64,000 bases of DNA from Thioclava sp. GXIMD2076 (GTDB lineage Bacteria > Pseudomonadota > Alphaproteobacteria > Rhodobacterales > Rhodobacteraceae), in contig NZ_CP149933.1 of assembly GCF_037949795.1 (NCBI RefSeq), positions 248,001-312,000 on the forward strand. The letters are read 5' to 3'. The notes below the pieces were generated by a model. It was given only the letters and a program-made list of their open reading frames with translations. It did no database searches and had not been told where the DNA came from. Positions 28,311 through 37,373 of the stretch are shown here, one piece after another. Position 1 is the first letter of the stretch. Each line of letters opens with the position of its first letter. A program made the position numbers and the translations under genes.

Positions 28311-29366
28311 TCAGCCGCCGATCACCAGCGCATCCGAGGGGTGCAGCGCAAGACTTACCTGACTGCCCACTTCCGGCGGCGCGGCACGGGTGTTGTTGAA
28401 CAGGTCTACCGCCAGCGTCTCGCCGCCCAGATCGACCTTCAGGCGGATGACCGAGCCCAGAAAATCGACATCGAGGATAGTGCCGCCCAGCTGTGCCTCG
28501 CCCGCGTCAAAATCCGCCACTCCCAGCCGGAGCATCTCCGGACGCAGACCGAGCGTGATCTCCGGCCCCGTGACCTCACGGTAGATCCACAGATCATTGG
28601 CCCCGATCCGCACATGGCCCGCAGCCCCGTCGATCACCTGTGCCTGTAGCGTGGTGAGCGTGCCCACGAAGCCTGCCACAAAGCGGGTCGCGGGGGTGTT
28701 GTAGATCTCGAACGGCGTGCCGATCTGGTCGGCGATGCCCTGATGCATGACCACGATCCGGTCCGACATCGACAGCGCCTCCTCCTGATCATGGGTCACG
28801 AATATGGTGGTGATCCCCAGCTCTTTCTGGATCATGCGGATTTCGTTACGCAAACTGACCCGCACCTTGGCATCAAGCGCCGAAAGGGGTTCGTCGAGCA
28901 ACAAGACCTGCGGCTTGGGCGCAAGTGCACGCGCCAATGCCACCCGCTGCTGCTGCCCGCCCGAGAGCTGGTAGGGATAACGTGCGCCCATCTCCGGCAG
29001 GCCGATCAGCTTCAGCATTTCGGCCACACGCGGCGCGATCTCGCGTGCAGGCGTGCCCTGAACCTTCAGACCAAAGCCCACATTCTGCGTCACCGTCAGG
29101 TTGGGAAACAGCGCATAGGCCTGAAACACCATCCCGATATTACGCTGGTTGGGCTTGAGCGAAGACACCTCGCGCCCATCGATGGTGATGGACCCTGCAG
29201 ACGGGCTCTCGAACCCCGCCACCATGCGCAACACGGTTGTCTTGCCACAGCCCGAAGGACCGAGGAGCGAGATGAACTCGCCTTTCTCGATATCGAGATT
29301 GAAGTCCTTCACGACGCGGGTCGCGCCGAAGCTTTTCTCCAGATGGGAAATCGTCAGGAAACTCAT
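28311..29366 (-). CDS. ABC importer ATP-binding protein (PotA/FbpC type)
   Basis: A 351-aa ATPase with GPSGCGKTT (Walker A), LSGGQQQRVALARAL and VLLLDEPLSALD, followed by a TOBE-type C-terminal domain (about residues 245-351) as in PotA/FbpC. It is the last gene of a four-gene importer: binding protein, two permeases, ATPase. Its ATG at 29366 overlaps the permease stop by 4 bases. The family imports iron, polyamines, phosphonates or sulfate. Confidence 0.88.
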   Translation of the reverse strand: MSFLTISHLEKSFGATRVVKDFNLDIEKGEFISLLGPSGCGKTTVLRMVAGFESPSAGSITIDGREVSSLKPNQRNIGMVFQAYALFPNLTVTQNVGFGLKVQGTPAREIAPRVAEMLKLIGLPEMGARYPYQLSGGQQQRVALARALAPKPQVLLLDEPLSALDAKVRVSLRNEIRMIQKELGITTIFVTHDQEEALSMSDRIVVMHQGIADQIGTPFEIYNTPATRFVAGFVGTLTTLQAQVIDGAAGHVRIGANDLWIYREVTGPEITLGLRPEMLRLGVADFDAGEAQLGGTILDVDFLGSVIRLKVDLGGETLAVDLFNNTRAAPPEVGSQVSLALHPSDALVIGG

Positions 29367-30145
29367 CGACCCGCCTTGGTATGTTTGGTGAAACGTGTGA
29401 CCAGCTGGATCAGCCCCATGCAGGCCCAAGTGATGACAAAGGCGATGGTCGCCAATGCGAAGGGCTCATAGGCTTTGTTGGCGCCCATGAGTTGCAGATA
29501 CGGTCCGAAGGCCGGACGGTTGAGAAGCGCCGCCATCGTGAACTCGCCCATGACAATGGCGAAGGTCACAAACGAGCCCGAGAGCACCGCCACCAGCACA
29601 TTGGGCAGGATGATCTGTCCGATGATACGCACCCAGCCCGCGCCAAGCGATTGCGCGGCCTCGGTGAGCGTGGCCACATCGATGCTGCGCAGCCCCGTAT
29701 CGACCGCACGATACATATAGGGCAGCGACAGCGTGGCATAGCCCATCACCAGAAGGAAATTGGTGCCCAAAGTGGTGCCGGTCAGCGGCAGCCAGCTTGA
29801 TGTATTGTAAAGCCGGATGTAGCCGAACACGGTCACGATCGCCGGAATAACCAGCGGCATCAGTGTGATGAACTCGATCAGCGGGCGCAGTCGCGGCAGT
29901 TTGAGTTGCACCCAGAAGGCCGTGGGCACCACCAGCAGGATGCCGAAGAGGATCGTCAGAAGCGCCATCAGCACCGAATAGCTGAAAGTCTGGCGGAATT
30001 GCGGGTCCGAGAGCACCGCCGTATAGGCATCGAAACTATAGACGCCGCGGCGCATCGAAAGCGAGAATTCGACCATCCCCCAGAGCGGCAACACGAAATA
30101 GAGGATGCCGAGGATCATGATGGCCCACGAGGCTGCCTTGGTCAT
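29363..30145 (-). CDS. ABC importer permease 2
   Basis: A 260-aa PotC-type permease with six membrane segments and the EAA loop (TEAAQSLGAGWVRI near residues 159-172). The ATG at 30145 overlaps the stop of the preceding permease (ATGA), which decides the start; a GTG three codons earlier is the alternative. It pairs with the permease at 30142-31035. Confidence 0.87.
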   Translation of the reverse strand: MTKAASWAIMILGILYFVLPLWGMVEFSLSMRRGVYSFDAYTAVLSDPQFRQTFSYSVLMALLTILFGILLVVPTAFWVQLKLPRLRPLIEFITLMPLVIPAIVTVFGYIRLYNTSSWLPLTGTTLGTNFLLVMGYATLSLPYMYRAVDTGLRSIDVATLTEAAQSLGAGWVRIIGQIILPNVLVAVLSGSFVTFAIVMGEFTMAALLNRPAFGPYLQLMGANKAYEPFALATIAFVITWACMGLIQLVTRFTKHTKAGR

Positions 30146-31035
30146 TTCAGCCACCTCTCCGAGCGCATCCTGAGCAGGATATAGATCACATTGGCGAGCC
30201 CCGTCACGAGGATCATCCCGAAGGCCATTGCATAGCCCAAGTGAGGGTCGCCCAGCACATCACCGCGGATCTGCGCGAAAAGCATGATCGGCACGATATT
30301 GAGCGAGGAGCCGGTGAGCGCGATGGCGGTGGCCACGGCGCCGAACGCATTGGCAAAGAGAAGCGCGAAAGTGCCAAGGATCGTCGGGAAGAGGATCGGC
30401 AGCGCGACGATGCGCCAGTATTGCGCGCCACTCGCGCCAAGGCAGGAGGCCGCCTCGCGCCATTCGCGCTTGAGACCATCGAGTGCGGGCGTGATGATCA
30501 GGATCATGAGCGGGATCTGGAAGAAGAGATAGGTGATCGTCAGACCCCAGAAGCTGAGGATATTGAACCCCATGGCCCGCAGGTTGATGCCGAATTCATG
30601 GCGCAGGAACATGGTCACAAGGCCCAGCGGCCCGAGGGTTGCCAGAAAGGCGAAGGCCAGCGGCACACCGGCAAAGTTCGAGGCCACGCCCGAGAAGGTC
30701 AGAAGCGGCGAGCGGATCGCTTTGGGCAAGCCCCCCAGCACCATTCCGGCCGCCATCAGGAAGCCCACCAGACAGCCGATGGCCGAAGAGGCCAGCGAGA
30801 TCTTGATCGAGATCCAGTAGGAGCCGAGGATCGTGGGCGTGAACAGCCCCGCGAGATTGGACAGGGTGAAGCTGCCATCGGGGCGCTGGAACGCGCCGAT
30901 GACGATCTTCATCGTTGGCAGGGCCAGAAACAGCACGATAAAGGCAATGAAGGGCAAGAGCCCAAGCCATGTCAGACTGATCCGGCGTTTGACGGGAGGG
31001 AGGTCGGCCACAGGGTTTCCGCTTCGACTAAACAA
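30142..31035 (-). CDS. ABC importer permease 1
   Basis: A 297-aa PotB-type permease with six membrane segments and an EAA loop (REAASCLGASGAQYWRI near residues 194-210). The frame starts at TTG 31035, directly after a stem-loop whose arm holds the G-rich stretch that could act as binding site; a GTG at 31011 is the alternative start. It is coupled to the second permease by ATGA overlap. Confidence 0.85.
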   Translation of the reverse strand: MFSRSGNPVADLPPVKRRISLTWLGLLPFIAFIVLFLALPTMKIVIGAFQRPDGSFTLSNLAGLFTPTILGSYWISIKISLASSAIGCLVGFLMAAGMVLGGLPKAIRSPLLTFSGVASNFAGVPLAFAFLATLGPLGLVTMFLRHEFGINLRAMGFNILSFWGLTITYLFFQIPLMILIITPALDGLKREWREAASCLGASGAQYWRIVALPILFPTILGTFALLFANAFGAVATAIALTGSSLNIVPIMLFAQIRGDVLGDPHLGYAMAFGMILVTGLANVIYILLRMRSERWLK

Positions 31036-31066
31036 GATACCCCCACGCCCGGGGCGCAGGGGTATC
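31036..31066 (-). promoter_or_regulatory. Stem-loop between binding-protein and permease genes
   Basis: GATACCCC (31036-31043) pairs with GGGGTATC (31059-31066), with further GC pairing inside. It fills the 43-base gap after the binding-protein gene and touches the permease start. It can stabilise the upstream mRNA and mask the permease ribosome binding site. Confidence 0.7.
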
Positions 31067-31078
31067 GCAAATCAACAT

Positions 31079-32182
31079 TTACTGGACGTTAGAGCCGACG
31101 ACGCTATCCCAGCCGCCAACCACGGCGTCCTTGTTGCCCGCTTGCTCGTCGAGCGTCGGGAAATAGGCCTGATCATAGGCTTCTGCCGGCGGCAGCGCAT
31201 CGAGCAGTTCCTGCGGCACCTTGCCCGCCTTGGACATGGCGGTGAAGCGCGCGGGGTGGCAATAGCCCTTCAGCCAGAGGTTCTGGCCTTCATCCGAATA
31301 GAGATATTCCATCCAGAGCTTGGCGGCGTTCGGGTGCGGCGCATGGGCCGAGATCCCCTGCACATAGACGCCTGCCAACACGCCCGATTTCGGCACCACA
31401 ACCTCGACCGGCGGGTTGCCGTTGAGCGTGTCGCGCGCGGCCAAGGCGTTATAGTCCCACATGATGGTGATCGGGGTGGCCCCCTGTGCCAGCGTGCCCG
31501 CCTTGCCGATAACGGGGACGAAGTTGCCCGCATCGTTCATCTTCTTGAAGAACTCGAGACCCTTCTCGCCCGCTTCCTTACCTGCGGCACCACCTTCGGC
31601 CATACCGGCTGCCAGAACGGCGAGGATCGCCTGGTTCGAGGCACGCGGATCGCCCGCCAGCGCCACCGAGCCCGCATATTCGGGCTTCAGCAGGTCCGAC
31701 CAGTCCTCGGGATTGGTGTCGATCAGGTCCTTATTGATCATGAAGGACATGACGCCGTAATAATCGCCATACCAGTAGCCATCGGCATCTTTGACCGCAT
31801 CTGGGATCTCGTCCCAGGTCGAGACCTTATACGGCTGCAAGAGCCCCTCTTCCTTGGCTTGCGGACCGAAGGACAGACCCACATCCAGTACATCAGGGGC
31901 CTGCGGGCCGGTATTGCCTTTATTGGCGCGCACGGCTTCCAGCTCGTCTGCCGAGCCCGCATCGGGGTTCAGCTCGTTAACATTGATCTCGGGGTATTTC
32001 GCCTTGAAGCCCGCGATGACATCGCCATAGCCGCACCAGCTATGCGGCAGCGCGATGGTGGTCAGCATGCCTTCCTTCTTGGCTGCCGCTTCCAGTTCCG
32101 ACAGGTCTTGCGCCTGAACCATTGCGGTGCTTGCCAGAAGCGCTGCGGCCCCTGCGAGCCATTTGATCGATTTAACCGTCAC
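31079..32182 (-). CDS. ABC importer periplasmic binding protein
   Basis: A 367-aa exported protein with signal peptide MTVKSIKWLAGAAALLASTAMVQA. The mature part belongs to the iron/spermidine/phosphonate binding group (PF13416-like). LLTTIALPHSWCGYGD-type opening, GYWYGDYYGVMSFMINKDLI in the middle and a ...WMEYLYSDEGQ region near residue 285 fit that fold. First gene of the four-gene importer, with an AT-rich promoter region before it. The ligand cannot be told from the sequence. Confidence 0.85.
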   Translation of the reverse strand: MTVKSIKWLAGAAALLASTAMVQAQDLSELEAAAKKEGMLTTIALPHSWCGYGDVIAGFKAKYPEINVNELNPDAGSADELEAVRANKGNTGPQAPDVLDVGLSFGPQAKEEGLLQPYKVSTWDEIPDAVKDADGYWYGDYYGVMSFMINKDLIDTNPEDWSDLLKPEYAGSVALAGDPRASNQAILAVLAAGMAEGGAAGKEAGEKGLEFFKKMNDAGNFVPVIGKAGTLAQGATPITIMWDYNALAARDTLNGNPPVEVVVPKSGVLAGVYVQGISAHAPHPNAAKLWMEYLYSDEGQNLWLKGYCHPARFTAMSKAGKVPQELLDALPPAEAYDQAYFPTLDEQAGNKDAVVGGWDSVVGSNVQ

Positions 32183-32471
32183 TCTTTTCTCTCCCCGAAA
32201 TCGGTTTATGGCGCGATCCGCCGTGAGCTGGTGTTATGCCGTTTTTTTAACGCTCACATGACAATCGGATCGTGCCTTAGTCTGTGATCAGCTTGCGTTG
32301 ATCGGCGAGTCAAAAAAAGTAGTTCCGTCCGTTATCTCCCCCGACCGCACCATTTTTTCGGGAAATTGCGAAATATGGCGGCGGCGATTGACTATTAATT
32401 AGGCAAATATAAGGGGAGTGCAAAAGAAAACAGGGCCGAAGCCCCGCTTTCCGGTCAGTATCTCGCCTGAA
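32183..32471. other. AT-rich gap between importer operon and phoH
   Basis: A 289-base gap, clearly richer in A/T than its surroundings (for instance 32330-32430). The part next to 32183 must hold the importer promoter. The left flank of phoH holds its terminator at 32423-32450. No ORF is convincing. Confidence 0.5.
32423..32450 (-). terminator. phoH terminator
   Basis: On the minus strand GGGGC-TTCG-GCCCT forms a short stem with a stable UUCG loop, followed by GTTTTCTTTT. It starts about 20 bases after the phoH stop. Confidence 0.75.
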
Positions 32472-33479
32472 TCAGCCTTCGGCTTTTTCGTAGGCATTGA
32501 TGATCTTGGCCACGAGATGGTGACGCACGACATCCTTGGAGGTGAAGTAGTTAAAGGAAATTCCGTCCACCCCGTCCAGAATGCGCTCGGCATCGGCAAG
32601 GCCAGAGGGCATGCCGCGCGGCAGGTCGACCTGAGACCGGTCGCCGGTGATCACCATGCGCGAGCCCTGGCCCAGACGGGTCAGGAACATCTTCATCTGC
32701 ATGGTCGTGGCGTTCTGCGCCTCATCAAGCACCACGAAGGCATTCGAGAGCGTGCGCCCGCGCATGAAGGCCAGCGGTGCGATCTCGATGCGCTTGTCCT
32801 CCATGAGTTTCGCCAGCTGCTTTTGCGGCAGGAAGTCGTTGAGCGCGTCATAGAGCGGCTGCATGTAAGGGTCGACCTTGTCCTTCATGTCGCCAGGCAG
32901 GAAGCCCAGACGCTCGCCCGCCTCGACCGCCGGACGCGACAGCAGGATCTTGTCGACCTCGCCGGAGATCAGCATTGTCACACCGACCGCCACCGCCAGA
33001 TAGGTCTTGCCGGTCCCTGCAGGGCCGATACCGAAGGCCATCTCGTTCTCGAAGAGGTTACGCACATAGGCTTTTTGCGCCTCGGTGCGGGGCTCGACCT
33101 GCTTCTTGCGGGTGCGGATCTCGTAATGCCCTTTGGCGAACATCTCCAGCTGGTTCTCGAAGCTCGTCGAACCCTGACCGAGCTCGGTTGCCCGTAGCGC
33201 CGCGTCGATATCGCCGGTTTCGATGGGTTTCTGGGCCTCTAACCGCTGGTAGAGATGCTGGAGCACCGCCGCCGCCTGGGCTTGGGCCTCGGGGGCACCT
33301 ACAACGGCAAGCTGGTTGCCGCGCCGCAGGATATGCACCGCAAGGGCTTGTTCGACCTGTGCGAGATTGCGGTCAAACTCGCCGCAAAGGTCGATCAGAA
33401 GTTTATTATCAGGAAACTCGAGAAGTGTCTCGCGGGCATCCTGAGAGCTGGGCGGGGGGGTTATCGCACTAAAGCCCAA
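32472..33479 (-). CDS. PhoH family ATPase
   Basis: A 335-aa PhoH/YbeZ-type protein. Walker A GPAGTGKTY lies near residues 151-159 and Walker B VVLDEAQNA near 249-257. YbeZ proteins bind nucleotide and act with the RNase YbeY in rRNA handling. The start is TTG at 33479; GGAGG lies six bases upstream, so the rare start is well supported. In many relatives miaB, phoH and ybeY are adjacent; here two envelope genes lie between miaB and phoH, and no ybeY follows in this window. Confidence 0.88.
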   Translation of the reverse strand: MGFSAITPPPSSQDARETLLEFPDNKLLIDLCGEFDRNLAQVEQALAVHILRRGNQLAVVGAPEAQAQAAAVLQHLYQRLEAQKPIETGDIDAALRATELGQGSTSFENQLEMFAKGHYEIRTRKKQVEPRTEAQKAYVRNLFENEMAFGIGPAGTGKTYLAVAVGVTMLISGEVDKILLSRPAVEAGERLGFLPGDMKDKVDPYMQPLYDALNDFLPQKQLAKLMEDKRIEIAPLAFMRGRTLSNAFVVLDEAQNATTMQMKMFLTRLGQGSRMVITGDRSQVDLPRGMPSGLADAERILDGVDGISFNYFTSKDVVRHHLVAKIINAYEKAEG

Positions 33480-33592
33480 ATACTACCTCCTGGCTGGATT
33501 CCTAATACATATGGTGCCCCCAAGATCAGGGTTACGCAAGTCTTGCTTTTTGCAGGCATCACCCCATGGCAGAAAATTTACCGTCCAGACAG

Positions 33593-33626
33593 AAAAAGAG
33601 CCGCGCGGCTGATCGCACGGCTCCGG
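33593..33626 (-). terminator. Terminator after the lipoprotein/OmpA pair
   Basis: On the minus strand GAGCCGTGCG pairs with CGCGCGGCTC around ATCAGC, followed by TTTTT. It separates the envelope gene pair from phoH. Confidence 0.85.
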
Positions 33627-33668
33627 AAAACATGTCGTCTTTGGATCTCGGGCCGGTTGGCGCGAGAA

Positions 33669-33977
33669 TCAGTAGCCCGGTGTCGGATCGGGAATATCGG
33701 AGCCCGATTTGAACGGACCAACGGCCGTGGCTGCAGGCCCCGCGCCCGAGCAGATCGGCTTGCCATAATCATCTAGACGCGCCGAGAGATACCCCTCCAC
33801 ACCGTCATCGATGATCCAGTGGTCACAGCCTTCGGGATCGATCCAGATACCGGCTTTCAGCTGGCTCAGATCTTTCGAGCCCCAGCCACGATCACGGCTT
33901 TTGTCGGGACCGACGGCGGTACAGGCGCCCATCGCGCCCACAAGTCCCAGCAACACGAGTGTCTTGATGGCAGTCAT
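33669..33977 (-). CDS. Small lipoprotein sharing the IWIDP-GC motif with its OmpA neighbour
   Basis: A 102-aa protein with a short signal and a lipobox-like MGAC ending at C19, so probably lipid-anchored. Residues about 44-76 (IWIDPEGCDHWIIDDGVEGY...) match residues of the adjacent OmpA-like protein closely, so the two share a small domain with two conserved cysteines. It lies 12 bases after the OmpA-like gene and is co-transcribed. The function of the shared domain is unknown. Confidence 0.75.
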   Translation of the reverse strand: MTAIKTLVLLGLVGAMGACTAVGPDKSRDRGWGSKDLSQLKAGIWIDPEGCDHWIIDDGVEGYLSARLDDYGKPICSGAGPAATAVGPFKSGSDIPDPTPGY

Positions 33978-33989
33978 GATACCGGCCCC

Positions 33990-34553
33990 TTATTTTACAC
34001 AGATGATTTCGACACGACGGTTCTGCGCCATGCCTTCACGGGTCGCATTGGTCGATCGCGGCTGGCGCTCGCCATACCAGTTGACCGCCAGCACCGGCGC
34101 ACCGACTTCCTGTGCAACACCTGCCACGGCTTCGGCACGGCGCTTGGAGAGCTTCATGTTATACTCGTCCGAGGCGCGGCTATCGGTATGGCCGGTAATG
34201 ATGAAGCTGCGCGCCTGCGCGGTGCGGAAGAAGTTGCGCAGATATTCCCGACCCGAAGCCGAGATCTGCGAGCGGTCGGTGGCAAAGAGCGTATCGGTCG
34301 GGATGATCCCGCAGACATTACGGTGGCATACCGGGCGACCGTCGCGCGTGATGCGGTTGTCCATATAGCCTTCCGCGCCATCATCCATGACCCAGTGCTC
34401 GCATCCGTCGGGGTCGATCCAGATGCCCGGAATATATTTCTCGGCGCGGGTCTGTTGTGCTTCGACCGGGGCAAAGCCGGAGGCGAAGACCATACCAGCT
34501 GCCATAGCGACGCCGAGCGCCGGCTTCATTTTCTGCAAGAGAGTGCCAATCAC
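33990..34553 (-). CDS. OmpA-family protein with N-terminal IWIDP-GC motif
   Basis: A 187-aa exported protein. I chose GTG 34553 (GGGGGA upstream), which opens a signal peptide ending near VEA; TTG 34568 and ATG 34529 are alternatives. The N-terminal mature part carries IWIDPDGCEHWVMDDGAEGY, as in the lipoprotein encoded next to it. The C-terminal half is an OmpA/Pal peptidoglycan-binding domain with GHTDSRASDEYNMKLSKRRA. It likely sits in the periplasm bound to peptidoglycan. The genes form a two-gene operon. Confidence 0.82.
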   Translation of the reverse strand: MIGTLLQKMKPALGVAMAAGMVFASGFAPVEAQQTRAEKYIPGIWIDPDGCEHWVMDDGAEGYMDNRITRDGRPVCHRNVCGIIPTDTLFATDRSQISASGREYLRNFFRTAQARSFIITGHTDSRASDEYNMKLSKRRAEAVAGVAQEVGAPVLAVNWYGERQPRSTNATREGMAQNRRVEIICVK

Positions 34554-34765
34554 CGTCTCGTCCCCCAATATGCCATCGATGCCACGGGACTATCGTGCAA
34601 AGAGCGGCAAAGTCACTAATTCACGGCAGCTTAGCAAAAAAGTGACGCAATGGAAGCGTAAAGACGCGGCGCATTGGCGCAATTATGGAAACAGCCTGCA
34701 TCCTGAGCGCAAATTGTTTCCCCCTACGTCATCTACCGCGAATCTGTCCAACGGGAGGAGCTGGA

Positions 34766-36127
34766 TCAGATCAGCTCGCCTTCGAGCGAATTGGGACCAG
34801 CGCCGACAATCCGCACCCGCGCCAGCATCCCGGGCGCCAGACCCTCGCCCTTCACAAACACCGCCTGAAGATAGTCGGATTTGCCGATCCACTGGCCCTC
34901 CCAGCGGCCGGGCTTCTCGAAGAGCACCGTGCATTCGCGCCCCACCATCGCATCCTGCGTGGCACGCTGCTGGCTGATGGTCAGCTCCTGCAACCTGTGC
35001 AGCCGCGCCTCCGCCACCTCGGCAGGCACCGCATCCTTGCGTTCGGCCGCGGGCGTACCCGGGCGGGCGGAGTATTTGAATGTATAGGCCGCGCCATAGC
35101 CTACCTTGCGCACCAGCTCCATCGTCTCCTCGAAATCCGCATCGGTCTCGCCGGGGAAGCCCACGATGAAATCGCCCGACAGCACCAGATCGGGACGCGC
35201 GGCACGGATACGCTCGATCAGGCGGATATACTCCGCCGCCGTATGTTTGCGGTTCATGGCCTTGAGGATGCGGTCCGAGCCAGATTGCACCGGCAGATGC
35301 AGATAGGGCATCAGCTTCGGCTCGTCGCCATGGGCAGCGATAAGATCATCTTCCATGTCATTGGGATGCGAGGTGGTGTAGCGGATACGGTCCAGACCCT
35401 CGATTTTGGCCAGTGCGCGCACCAGACGCGCCAGCGACCATGTGCCATCTTCGCCCTCGCCGTGATAGGCGTTGACGTTCTGGCCCAGAAGCGTGATCTC
35501 GCGCACCCCCTTCTCGACCAGCTTGCGTGCCTCGCCCAGAATGCGCGCGGCAGGTCGCGAGACCTCGGCCCCGCGGGTATAGGGCACCACGCAGAAGGCG
35601 CAGAACTTGTCGCAGCCTTCCTGCACCGTCAGAAAGGCGCTGGGGCGCGCCTGCACGGGGCGTTCGGGCAGGTGCTCGAATTTATCCTCGACGGGAAAAT
35701 CGGTATCCACCGGCTTCTTACCCTGCTCCACCGCACGCGCCATCGCGGGCAACTTGTGATAGCTTTGCGACCCCACGACCAGATCCACCAGCGGCATCCG
35801 GCGGCGGATCTCCTGTCCCTCGGCCTGCGCCACACAGCCCGCCACCCCGATCTTGAGATCGGGGTTCGCGTCCTTCAGCGGGCGCAGACGGCCCAGCTCG
35901 TGATAGACCTTCTCGGCGGCTTTCTCGCGGATATGGCAGGTGTTGAGCAGCACCATATCGGCCTCTTCGGCCAGATCGGTCAGCACATAGCCCTCGGCCC
36001 CCATCGCCTCGGCCATCCGCTCGCTGTCATAGACATTCATCTGGCAACCATAGGTCTTGATATGCAGCTTTTTCAGAACCGGTACGGCGGCAGGGGCTGC
36101 GGCAGTCTCGGGCTTGGGGTCGGACAT
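34766..36127 (-). CDS. miaB: tRNA-2-methylthio-N6-isopentenyladenosine synthase
   Basis: Radical SAM methylthiotransferase that modifies A37 of tRNAs. It has 453 aa. The N-terminal UPF0004 domain shows the cysteines in GCQMN, NTCHIR and GCVAQ; the radical SAM motif CDKFCAFC is near residue 170; a TRAM domain ends the protein. The ATG at 36127 has AGGAG upstream; the frame is open far to the left but has no other support. Confidence 0.94.
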   Translation of the reverse strand: MSDPKPETAAAPAAVPVLKKLHIKTYGCQMNVYDSERMAEAMGAEGYVLTDLAEEADMVLLNTCHIREKAAEKVYHELGRLRPLKDANPDLKIGVAGCVAQAEGQEIRRRMPLVDLVVGSQSYHKLPAMARAVEQGKKPVDTDFPVEDKFEHLPERPVQARPSAFLTVQEGCDKFCAFCVVPYTRGAEVSRPAARILGEARKLVEKGVREITLLGQNVNAYHGEGEDGTWSLARLVRALAKIEGLDRIRYTTSHPNDMEDDLIAAHGDEPKLMPYLHLPVQSGSDRILKAMNRKHTAAEYIRLIERIRAARPDLVLSGDFIVGFPGETDADFEETMELVRKVGYGAAYTFKYSARPGTPAAERKDAVPAEVAEARLHRLQELTISQQRATQDAMVGRECTVLFEKPGRWEGQWIGKSDYLQAVFVKGEGLAPGMLARVRIVGAGPNSLEGELI

Positions 36128-36358
36128 ATCGGAAATCTCCTGGCGGGCGGGCTTGGGGGATGGCGCAGCCTGCCCGATAGCCGAGATTGCCCTTTCGGGC
36201 AAGCATAGGGCCCGGAAAAGTGAATGCGCTTCCCCAAAACTAACCCTCTGCGCCGCCGTAACAGTGGTGCAAGAATGCCCCTCGGCCCCTGCATCGCGCG
36301 TCCGGTCTTGCATTCAGCTGCCGCATGGGAAAATCTCTTGGAAAAGGCCGGAAGATCC

Positions 36359-37231
36359 ATGCAATTCACCTCCCTCGAAGACTTTGCCAGCAAGGGCCAA
36401 TCCCTGTTCGCCGCAGGGCCCGTCGCATTGATTCTCGTCGAGGATGAGGTCGAGCTGGAAAGCACCCTGCTCCACCATCTGGCTTGCGGCTTCGCGCAGG
36501 TGATCGCCTTCATGCCGGTAGGGCTCGCCCTGCCCGAGGCGCTGGAGACGCGCGTCCACCGCGTCGATCATGACACCCACGAACCGGGGGCAACGGTCGA
36601 GGCCGTCAATCTGGCGATTCGTCTGGCCCCGCCCAAGGTCTGGCTCTATTACTGCTATAACGCCGAATACCTGTTCTATCCCTTTAGCGAGACCCGTGGA
36701 GTGGGCGAGCTGTTGGCCTTCCATACCGAAGAGCGGCGGCCGGCGATGCTGACCTATGTCATCGATCTCTACACTGCCGATCTGGGCGCCCATCCAAACG
36801 GCGTCTGCCGCGAGGACGCCATGCTGGACCGCGCGGGCTATTACGCGCTGGCCCGCCCCGATCCGGCCAACGAGAACCGTGCCAAGGACCGGCAGCTCGA
36901 CTTCTTCGGCGGGTTGCGCTGGCGGTTCGAGGAGCATGTCCGCGAGAGCCGCCGCAAGATCGACCGGATCGGGCTGTTCAGCGCAGCGCCGGGCCTGAAA
37001 CTGCGGATGGACCACACCTTCAACGACGAGGAATACAACACCTATTCTTGCCCGTGGCACCATAACCTGACCGGCGCGATCCTGTCGTTCCGCGCGGCCA
37101 AGGCGCTGAAGACCAATCCCGGCTCGAGCTGGGCCATTCAGGATTTCCGCTGGTATAATGCCGTGCCCTTCCAGTGGAATTCGCGCCAGCTTCTGGATCT
37201 GGGCCTGATCGAACCGGGCCAGTGGTTCTGA
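36359..37231 (+). CDS. Conserved protein of unknown function, possible glycosyltransferase-like
   Basis: A 290-aa soluble protein without signal peptide. The N-terminal part (ALILVEDEVELESTLLHHL, then a strand VIAFMP) looks like the nucleotide-sugar end of a glycosyltransferase family 2 fold, and a later DHTFNDEEYNTY...WHHNLT segment is strikingly rich in polar and aromatic residues. I do not recognise the family with certainty. The ATG at 36359 is preferred because the upstream frame overlaps the divergent miaB promoter. Confidence 0.6.
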   Translation: MQFTSLEDFASKGQSLFAAGPVALILVEDEVELESTLLHHLACGFAQVIAFMPVGLALPEALETRVHRVDHDTHEPGATVEAVNLAIRLAPPKVWLYYCYNAEYLFYPFSETRGVGELLAFHTEERRPAMLTYVIDLYTADLGAHPNGVCREDAMLDRAGYYALARPDPANENRAKDRQLDFFGGLRWRFEEHVRESRRKIDRIGLFSAAPGLKLRMDHTFNDEEYNTYSCPWHHNLTGAILSFRAAKALKTNPGSSWAIQDFRWYNAVPFQWNSRQLLDLGLIEPGQWF

Positions 37232-37373
37232 TCCGCCATTCTTCGGCTTCACGAAACACTGTCTGTTGTGATCCGTAGATTGCCCCTGCCCGCCCCGCAT
37301 TAGATTGCCTCGGATGGCGCCTTGCTCCGGCGCGGTGCCACGACCCGAGTCTATGAATATGCGAAGAGGTATC

